A DNA stretch of 64,000 nt, from positions 1,116,001 to 1,180,000 of the forward strand of contig JAHWDD010000012.1 in the NCBI GenBank assembly GCA_023897205.1, written 5' to 3'. The notes under the pieces are model-generated. The model was given only the letters and a program-made list of their open reading frames with translations, had not been told where the DNA came from and did no database searches. This document shows, one piece after another, positions 56,079-64,000 of this stretch; position 1 is the stretch's first letter, and the number at the start of each line of letters is the position of its first letter. This DNA is from Exophiala sp. HKRS030 (Eukaryota > Ascomycota > Eurotiomycetes > Chaetothyriales > Herpotrichiellaceae). The translations under genes and the position numbers were made by a program.

Positions 56079-57541
56079 CTACATGACATACAATAAGTCG
56101 GTATCTATAGCTATGTTAGTAGTGTCAAAGCTGGGGATCATCAAGGCGGTACTTACTTAGTGGATGTGAGCAACTCAATTGAGGCTTCTGGTCATACTTG
56201 GTCGCCAATTCGTCACGAATGCTGTTCAGTAGTTGAACATAACTTTGATGAGGATTCTTCTTCAAAGCCGTCACGAAAGCCCAACTCATGGCTCCCGTGG
56301 CTTGTCCGCCGATTGTAGCGTCTTGACTCGTCTGTGTGTCCTTGCTACCTGACCACATAATGACATCGGCCGGACTTGTCTTGGTCTGCTTGTTGCGCTC
56401 ATATGTCGAATTGCCTGTGGTGGCCTTTTTGAACAAGCCCATTGCCGTCGATGCCATACCACCCAAGTCGCCACGAGCATATGAAGATACGATCGAAAGC
56501 AATCCTTGACCAGCTTCTTTGGCCAAGTTGGGTTCTTTGAGCACACCTTGAGTAGAGTAAACATATGGAAGATCGAGGGCAGAGCCGGAGTGACATGAGT
56601 CGAAAATAGCCGTTAACCGAACGCCTGGTTGTAAACTGTTGACCATGATCCGGTGCATTTCGTCGTCCACAATGTGACCAGCGGACCGGAAGTCGACAGG
56701 ATAAATGACTTCATCGTATCCGTCTTCTTCGTCACCGTCCAAATCGGGCGTTTGTCCACCGTGACCACTGTAATGGAAGAACAAGGAATCGTTTGGTCGA
56801 GCATCCTTGACAAGCCAATGCATGGCTCGCAGAATATTGGCCTTTGTTGGTTGTGACATGGGGTTTTGCTGATCGTCGGTCAAGGTAACCATATCCTCCC
56901 GGGCATAGCCAAAATTCTGGTTCAGATATGTTGACATATTTTTAACATCGTTGATACATCCACGCAGCTGGCCTCGTTGTCCAAAATAATTAATACCGAT
57001 CAGAAGAGCTTTCCGTTTTCCGGTACAATTTGAGTACTGAAAGCTGTAACTAGCGGGAGCTCCGTGGCCGAACTGCTGGGGTGCTGTTGGAGGTGGAGGA
57101 GGACCGCCAGGGCGTTGTTGCTGATAGCCACTGCCGACATTGGGCATACCCGGGCGAGGGCCTGTGAAGAAGTCAGTCTCGGTCATCACACCTGTTTAAT
57201 CCGCTATAGAACGTACCAGGATAACCATTTGGCTGCGGAGGAGGAGCGCCATAATTGCCATAACCACCCTGCTGAGGCGGAGGAGAGTTATAGCCGTAGG
57301 GTGCTACCTGCTGTGGAGGAGGAGGACCACCATATCCTTGTGGAGGACCGCCATATTGTGGTTGTTGGCCGTAAGGCGGCTGAGGCGAATATGACTGAGG
57401 AGGATATCCTCCTTGATTGTAGCCTTGAGGAGGATAACCGGGTTGCGGCGAGTGTGACTGAGGAGGATAGCCGTAACCGCCGCCCCCACCACTCTGATGT
57501 TGCTGAGCACCGTAACCACTCTGGCCTGGGTAGAAGGACAT
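56079..57541 (-). CDS. Metacaspase (type I)
   Basis: Calcium-dependent Arg/Lys-specific cysteine protease of the caspase clan, tied to stress, ageing and aggregate clearance in fungi. Minus-strand exons are 57541-57217, 57161-56157 and 56110-56079, total 453 residues. The prodomain is rich in Pro, Gly, Tyr and Gln ([20 protein letters not shown]). The catalytic domain begins at [20 protein letters not shown]; the His lies in [13 protein letters not shown] (near 242) and the Cys in [17 protein letters not shown] (near 298). The last exon gives [14 protein letters not shown], the expected metacaspase end. A 2.7-kb gene-free stretch lies upstream. Frame is intact, including a CCCCC run in exon 1. 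Confidence 0.93.
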
Positions 57542-60248
57542 GGCACTTTGCACAGGCGTGTCAGGACAGAGGAAGGGTCGGAGACGAGATTTTTATCTTC
57601 TTGTGGAGGATTTGGTTGGATTTGTAAGGTGGTGTTGGTGTAGGTGATGGTATCAAGAAAAGGAAGAGAGGATCGTGTGGTAAGCCCGACACAAGTCCAA
57701 GTGTCAACGCAATCTAGCGCCGTGGCTCGGGAAAAAGATGGGTTGATCAGGAAGGGTCTAGGGCGGTCGATGTGGAGTCGAGGTCAGTGGAGGGTCGAGG
57801 GTCAAGGCTCAAAGAGGGCCAGGAAATGTTTCAGGGACCAGGGGTCTGAGGACGGGAGTTAGGCGAAGGAGAGTAGCGAGCGAAAAGTATAAGTAATCGA
57901 TGTCAGATCCGGATATGGGAAAAGTTGTAGAAGTAGGGTAATTAGCTCGAGGGTTCAGCAGGTGAGGTCGAGGTTTATCTTGAGATTTCGAATTGAGTTT
58001 GTCGACAGCTGCGAAGATGCGGACAAAGAGGAGAAGTACTCGGTAGAATGTCGAGCAGCGTTGGTGTCACGGGTCACGGGTCACGTATTCCGGATCACGA
58101 GTCACGGGTCTGGATGAACGCGTACTCGTTGATCGACGTGGCCAATCCTCGGAGGGTAGAAGGCTTTAGGCACCTTTTTAGGCACCTGAAGAAGCACCTG
58201 GGGAGGCAACTTAGGTAAGGCCGGTACCTAGAAAACGGTGTTACAGACAGAGGGAAACAAGTCATCAATGCCCAAGTAGAAAGAGCAGGGGCGCTAGTTT
58301 ATAATATCCCCATAGAATCATCACGAAGACCCCAGTTGGTTTGATGGCCAAGGGCTACAGCTGACGAATGTCTGTCTGCACTGCCTTTTAGTGGTTGTTG
58401 CATGCCTATGCCTTGAGATCTCACTGCATGGTATACCTAAACATATCACATATACGCTAACCATGTCGATGACTTGTAGTTCCATATGTAGGTTCATGCC
58501 CTGTTGATCCTGACAATTATTAGTTCATTACCAGGGCTTTGGCATGGTTGGCAGCGGGAAGGGCAGGACATGCAGGCTGGAATTGAGTGGCCCATGCCAT
58601 CCATCATCCATCCATGGGAGTGTTGTCCGAATCTGATCCAATGCCCCATGGTTTCCATGGACCCTGCATTGCACATCACGGGAGATGGCTATTACTGCTA
58701 AGGCCTCCGGGGGGCTTTTGGGCGAGGCCAGGCTTTCTAAGTTTCCAACTAACTTCACTTCACCCTTCGCCCCGCCCAATTCAGTCAGTTGTTGCCGAAG
58801 GAAGCAATGCCCCCGGCCCAAGCGACCTAAAGAAGGGCTAACGAGGGCTAACGAGGCTAACGAAGCCCCAATTCCGCACCTGGAATCCTGCATTGAGCCC
58901 CAACCACGCCTAACCAAGTAGCGACCTGTCGGTAGGTGCTAATCATCTCGACCTGAAACGGTGCAAGCGAATGTTCATCCCTTCTTCCTCCCCTGCAGAA
59001 AAGGTCCATGCGACTGGCGATTCAAGTCTCCAGTTAGTTAGTGCGTACTAAGTAGCCTTAAGTGCCTTGTCTGCATACTTAGTAGCGACTAACCACGACT
59101 TCTCCATCGTCACTGGCTGATGGATGCGAGGCAACACAGCCGCTGCCCTTATCCTTCCATCCCAGATGCTCAGGTCTAAAGAGCGTCATTAGGGTTATGT
59201 CTTGATGTGTCTGCTGTGCTGTGCTATGCTATGCTGTATACCAACTTCCCATCGCCTGCTCCGTAACCTTGAATTATTCACAGCCAGGAATCAATATCTG
59301 GTCGCCAACTAGCCCTGTCTACCACAAGCAGCCCTTCTCGTGGCCGTCCACGTGGCACAACATGTGTTTTTGTCGTCTATACCATCCATCGCTTCAACCA
59401 AAGCCCAGATCGGTATCGACCTCTCGCTAACTCCCCTGTAGATTCGCTACCCTGACGGCCTTTTCAGCTAACGCCACCATCGACTCTCAATCACAAACCC
59501 GCCAAAACCTGTCAGCTTTGATGCGCACAACGCTCCGTTTTGGAAGTCCACGCCCAATAAGCTCCCTATCTTGTTGAACCTGACAGACAGAGAGAGACAG
59601 TTGTGATTCCCATAACCGAGATTCCGTACTTTTGCCTGGCCTGTGCCGCTCCGGTCCGCATGGCACTGACCACCTTTTTTGGTAGACGGCGTTCCCGAGC
59701 ACACAAATCTAGTTTCAAAACGGGGACTAAGGGGGATCAAGGCTTAGCAAAACTCAAGTCGGACGGGGAATTCTTGTGTTGTGGCATTTCTCTCTCTGTG
59801 TGTGTCTCTCCTGTGACGTCGCGTCATGTCATGTCATGTCATTCTCCCATTGATTTGGTACACAGATGCTACTGACAGGCTCAGGCTATGGCTACTTCCG
59901 GCCTCGACGGGGCTCTCCTGGTCACCCTGCTCACGTCACAAGGTTTCCAGAATTGGTTGATCTCTTCGCGTCCCTGTTCCTCTGACTTGTTGGCTGTAAC
60001 CACTCCTCTCCTAATCTAGCATTCACAACACGGGCTCTTGCCTCGTATTCGCGCTCGTGGTCTGGGACCGTTGCCAAGCTTCGGGATGCTTGTAGTCCAT
60101 GCCTCATACAACCTTCCATGCCACGTTCTGCAATATCTGAATATTGTCAGAGCCGCTTGTTGTGACGTGTGAAGTTGTGGCTGATGAGGGCCTTTGTTCG
60201 ACAGCGAAGTGATCGTGATCTTCGTGCGCTCCATGTTCCGCTTGCTTT
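57542..60248. promoter_or_regulatory. 2.7-kb gene-free region upstream of metacaspase
   Basis: This is the largest gap in the window. I see no recognisable coding sequence. It contains heptad TCACGGG repeats (58065-58110), GGCACCT words (58168-58220), a GGGCTAACGAGG tandem (58836-58866), repeated ACTTAGTAGCGACTAA-like words (59040-59090), GCTATGCTATGCTGT near 59222 and TCATG pentamers at 59825-59840. It is probably the metacaspase promoter plus the 3' flank of CCT eta; an unrecognised noncoding RNA cannot be excluded. Confidence 0.5.
58065..58110 (+). repeat. Heptad TCACGGG tandem repeat
   Basis: The order is TCACGGG, TCACGGG, TCACGTA, TTCCGGA, TCACGAG, TCACGGG: five TCACG cores at exact 7-base spacing around the palindrome TTCCGGA. 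The spacing suggests a binding-site array about 530 bp upstream of the metacaspase start. The factor is not known. Confidence 0.6.
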
Positions 60249-62060
60249 TCATCGCCTGGGCATTCCTCTTCCTCTTCCTCTCAGTGCTCTTTGTGCTGCC
60301 CCTGGAGGAAGCCCTCTCTGTGGTGCTTGAGGTTGTTGACTTTCCTCGTTTTTGATCGTCTCATCCACACTCAAGATCAGACATGCTGCTTCCACAGCCG
60401 CCGAGATGGCATTGACCTTGACTAGAGCAGGTTCCCACACGAAAGCTTCCATGTTGTTTCGAACTCCTTCATGGTCAAAGTCAACTCCTGCCCATGTAGC
60501 TCCTTTTCGATGTTCCACCCGCAGTCTATTGAGAATATCTGTCGCATCAAATCCAGCATTGTCGCACAATTGTCGAGGAATGATTTCCAGAGCTTTGGCG
60601 AAAGCTTTGACCACTGCTTGTTGTTTATGAGGAACATTCTTGTCTGCATATTGATGAATATACCCTGAGATCTCCATCTCGGTCGCTCCACCACCTGCAA
60701 CAATAGTATTGTTTCTCAACGCTCGTTTAACGATCATGATAGCATCATGTAACGACCGCTCGACTTCTGCAATGAACTGTTCGGCGCCACCTCGGAGTAC
60801 CAGAGTACACGTCTTGGCCTCTGGACATTCGCTGAATAGATTGTATCTTTCACCACCAATTTGTCGCTCATCGAACGCGCCGCAAGTCCCGAGATGTGAG
60901 GGTTGAATGTCTGAGCATGTTGACTGGATGACAGCACCTGTAGCTTGACAAACACGTTCGAGATCTTCTGCAGCAACTCGTCCCGCACAGAAAATATCCC
61001 TATCGGCAAAGTATTGTGTTGCCAGATCACCAATCGGCAACTTTGACAAGACCACCTTCGCACCAGTCTTGTAAAGGGCCTCCATCTTATTGTAAATAAT
61101 CTGCCATTCGGCATCGACAATTGCTTGGTATTCAGAGACCTGCTCGACTCGGACTTCAGCATTGTCTCTTTCCGCCTTCAATTCTAGCTCCACATTCAAT
61201 GCCACGATCTTAGGGTTTTTGAAAGATTTCGGTTGTTGTTCGAATCCAGCGTAGGAGAATGTCTTCTTGAAGGCCACACCATCCACGAATAGTGAATCTT
61301 CCAAGGCACCACCGGTTATCTTTTTGATTCCAATCAGTTTCTCATTGAGGTCTTCCTGATCCAGTGAAAGAACGGCATCGACAACCACTGTAGCCATAGT
61401 CAGCACATGTCAATTCCTACCCCTTGGTGGCTAAAACATACTCTTGGTGAAAAATCCGGCATTGCGATGAATCAACTTGGAACTCATCGCCGTGGCGGCC
61501 AACTTCCTCAAGGTGTCGTACTTGTTACCCTCATTTGTATTGACGCTGATCTCTTTGATTTTGTTAATGGCCATCTGGCTCGCCCTCCTCAATCCTTTAA
61601 TAATGGTCTGTGTGCTCACGCCCTGCTCGACGAACTCTTTGACCTCCTTCAGAATCTCACCGGCCAGAACCACAACACTCGTCGTTCCATCACCGACTTC
61701 GGCGTCCTGAGACCGCGCAATATCCGTCAGAATACGTGCCGCCGGGTGCACAATATCGAGTAACTTCATCACCGTCGCACCGTCATTGGTAATCGTCTGT
61801 CGTCCATTGGCGTCGACGAGGAGTAGATCTCCGCCGTAGGGTCCGAGCGTGGATTTGATTGTGTTCTGCACTGCTAGACAGGCATTTATGTTGGACAAAA
61901 CCTGACCTTTGCCTTGGGAAGCGTCGGTGCCTGTGAAAGTCGATCGTTAGCCATTGGAACCCCTTGACTATACCGCGCGGGGAGAGGGGCCTGGAGAGCG
62001 CGGGCACTCACCTTCTTTCAGGACGATGATTGTGGGCGTTTGCCCTCCAAAAGCTGCCAT
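60249..62060 (-). CDS. CCT7: T-complex protein 1 subunit eta (CCT7)
   Basis: Subunit of the cytosolic CCT/TRiC chaperonin that folds actin and tubulin. Minus-strand exons are 62060-62012 ([16 protein letters not shown]), 61930-61442 and 61387-60249. The splices give [23 protein letters not shown] and [18 protein letters not shown]; the total is 558 residues. Group II chaperonin motifs are present: [39 protein letters not shown], and [20 protein letters not shown]. The tail is RG-rich ([13 protein letters not shown]). Frame is intact. Prefoldin-6, which feeds this chaperonin, lies 14 kb away. Confidence 0.95.
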
Positions 62061-62559
62061 GTTCAAATTCTGTGTCCGTCAAAGGGTTATGAAATTGTTG
62101 GCGGAGGGAGGGGTTTTGTACTGGTTCCGCTCTGCACTGTGACGATTCTGGCAGCCTTTCGAAACTTTTTTGATAATTCCCATGTAAATCTTGGCATGGT
62201 TTTGTACTCCGCAGTATATCCCTCTACGGCGAGTCATTGAGGCAGGGGAAGTACGCGTCCCTTCACGTCCTCATATCTGATCGATGCGGGGTTTAAGATA
62301 TTTCGAGTCATCCATCTCCTACCAAAGTCCATGTTAAATCATGTAATCTATCAGGCATACCAAACAAAGGTGAGTCATACACATGGCATTGGCATATCAA
62401 TATGTGATTTTGGAAGTTCTGTGAGCGCCTTGCAGGGTCTTCCCTGTCAACCACTTTGCGCACAGGCACGAGTGAATTCTAGTTATAGAAAGTCACAACG
62501 GGACTTGTCAAGTCTTCTCTACATATTCTTAGCAAAGAGAGGTTCATTGAATCGACGAC
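62061..62559. promoter_or_regulatory. Divergent promoter region, CCT7 / P-loop kinase
   Basis: This region is shared 5' flank of two opposite genes about 500 bp apart. No clear binding site is claimed. Confidence 0.45.
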
Positions 62560-63309
62560 ATGACAGAGGCAGACGGAGAAACATTCAGATCCTCAATCCC
62601 CAAGTCTTGATCGACCAGTTGGAAAAATCCGAGGACGACAAGCGACCCATAGTCATCATGATGTGTGGGATATCAGGTACGTCTCGCAGAGTGAGGAGCT
62701 TATAACAACACAGAAGCCGCATTTCTGCATAAGTCCTTTGCATCTGCGCCAAACTATAACTCCACGTATCCGTCGAATTACACTCGTTTGTCCATATGAA
62801 GCATGTTGCCAACCAAAGAGACACACATCAATAGGCGCTGGCAAAACCACTCTATCCACACTCCTGACCACACAGCTTCCGCAGCTCAACTTCCAAAACC
62901 TCTCGATCGACCGGATCATCCACGCCACGCACGGCATGTACTCGATCGACTACCCGGCCGAGCTTTACGCACAATATCAGACCGAAGCCGAATCCGTCTT
63001 CCACTCGTCGACTATCCGGCTTCTGCAGCAAACGCCACCAGCGAATATAATTCTCGACCGCTCGTTTTACGCCAGGAAAGATCGCGATCAGTATCGGAAG
63101 ATAGTGCAGGACAACGGGGAAGGCCTGTGCTGGTGTACTTCGATGTGCAGAGGGATGTGTTGTGGCGTAGGATTGAGCAGAGGAAGGCAAGTATTGGTGG
63201 CAGGAGTGCTGATGCGGCGTTTGAGATGACCGAGGAGGTTTTGGATCGGTACCTACAAGGGTTTGAGGTGCCGAGTGGAGAGGGCGAGATCGTCGTCAGA
63301 GTTGTTTAA
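62560..63309 (+). CDS. Small P-loop kinase-like ATPase (AAA_33/zeta-toxin-like fold)
   Basis: Predicted ATP-dependent kinase of the AAA_33 type found in bacteria and fungi; the substrate is unknown. Exons are 62560-62676 and 62835-63309. The intron (GTACGT...AATAG) splits Walker A: MMCGISG|AGKTTLSTLL. Later features are LSIDRIIHATHGMY, the Asp-bearing NIILDRSFYARKDRDQYRKI and the lid-type VYFDVQRDVLWRRIEQRKA. The ATG at 62560 (MTEADGETFRSSIP) and the P-loop segment are in different frames; so are DNG and RPVLVYFDVQRD. One extra C at 62598-62601 and one extra G at 63116-63119 join everything into 197 residues. The fold assignment is good; the function is unassigned. Confidence 0.75.
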
Positions 63310-63569
63310 CGGATTCGCTCGTATAGTACGTACTGCTCGGGATTGAGAACTTCATGTTCTTGGAATCATCTGTGGCCTTAGATACTCTGCTTACCGTGTC
63401 CTATTCACATGCAGAATTCCCCTTTAAACAATACACAGAAATTGTTTCTACCAAAGACCACATTACTATGACAGAAAATCATCATATTCATTACCAAGCA
63501 CCAGCTCTGGATATACACGCTACACAAAACATACCGACCAGCCGCGATTAAAACCCACATTTTTAGAGA

Positions 63570-64000
63570 CTAATACTGCTTGGCCGTGTAATACTCATAC
63601 TTGGGCGCGAGATTCTTGCGCCACTTGCGGCCCCAGATCATCAAGGGCACACATGTCAAGGCCACAGCAATCGCAAGACATCCCAGCAGTACAAACATGT
63701 TGTACACGCCCATCCCAGCCATCCAGGGGCTTAGGGCAAACACCAGCGCCGTGGAAATGATGTTGCGCACGAACACGACCGATGTCAGTGCGTCACCGAG
63801 GATCTGTTCGACGTTCTCATGGTCAGTGTTTCGTCACTCCGAGAAGAATTTGATGGTGTTTTGATGGTTTCAGAAAGGGGGGAATGGTGGAAACTCACGT
63901 ATTGGTAGCAATCTTGGCAGTAGGTGAGAGCGATGTCGCCGCAGCCGCCGATGGCAACGCCGATGAAACCCGCGCCCACCGCGTTGATTTGCCATGCCAT
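63570..64000 (-). CDS. MFS transporter, C-terminal part (truncated by window edge)
   Basis: Last two membrane segments of a DHA1-like major facilitator transporter. Minus-strand exons are 64000-63899 and 63803-63570; the intron (GTGAGT...AACAG) joins IALTYCQDCYQY to ILGDALTSVVFVRNIISTAL. The second helix is YNMFVLLGCLAIAVALTCVP and the protein ends with a basic tail, WGRKWRKNLAPKYEYYTAKQY-like. The methionine at 64000 is internal; the rest of the gene lies beyond the right edge. Substrate is unknown. Confidence 0.75.

Noticed and set aside
1154..63119. Programmed frameshifting or insertional RNA editing as cause of the frame breaks
   Set aside because: No slippery heptamer plus pseudoknot was seen, the affected genes are unrelated, and G/C run collapse explains nearly all cases more simply; kept only as an alternative.

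Overview
The window looks like a chromosomal segment from a filamentous ascomycete (Pezizomycotina; Eurotiomycetes is my inference, not demonstrated). Reasons: dense genes with few, short GT-AG introns (about 40-110 bases, with CTRAC-like branch sites); a fungal NACHT/zinc-finger NLR-like gene; fungal-type families (metacaspase with P/G/Y/Q-rich prodomain, GH5 steryl-glucosidase, CorA-like protein, ECM33-like protein); and no bacterial features. No rRNA, convincing tRNA, CRISPR array or intact mobile element was seen.

Layout. 1-2986: 3' part of a NACHT-C2H2 gene, cut by the left edge. 2987-4921: gene-poor block of degenerate tandem repeats and a recurrent short motif, followed by four CACGTG boxes. 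4922-12513: VPS62-like membrane protein, RMI1, SKI3 (minus). 13253-18672: GH5 steryl-glucosidase/glucocerebrosidase-like enzyme, AP-1 beta-adaptin. 19583-21818: lineage-specific hypotheticals. 22545-24918: CCCH/FG nucleoporin. 25303-32782: uS10, Cue3/ASCC2-like, MSN5/exportin-5-like. 33573-35969: complex I GRIM-19-like subunit and TRM10, head to head. 36953-41845: ECM33-like receptor, CorA-like protein (minus), Arg-rich hypothetical. 42147-46727: PLP decarboxylase and NOP9 (both minus). 47512-49844: prefoldin-6 (with an in-frame stop) and VPS4, head to head. 50903-57541: F-box/LRR-like protein and metacaspase (both minus). 60249-63309: CCT eta (minus) and a small P-loop kinase, head to head. 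63570-64000: end of an MFS transporter. Most genes are housekeeping: RNA decay and quality control, membrane traffic, ribosome biogenesis, protein folding, tRNA modification. There is no sign of a metabolite cluster.

The most striking observation concerns the sequence itself. At eleven places in nine genes, the conserved reading frame continues only after one extra base. In ten of these the break falls on a G or C run of 3-4 bases. All shifts have the same sign, and for eight genes whose full CDS is in the window the corrected length becomes an exact codon multiple. The simplest reading is systematic under-calling of G/C homopolymers in the assembly. If transcripts share the genomic sequence, it would instead mean many broken genes or recoding. 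Independently, the prefoldin-6 gene has a TAA inside otherwise conserved sequence that no indel explains.
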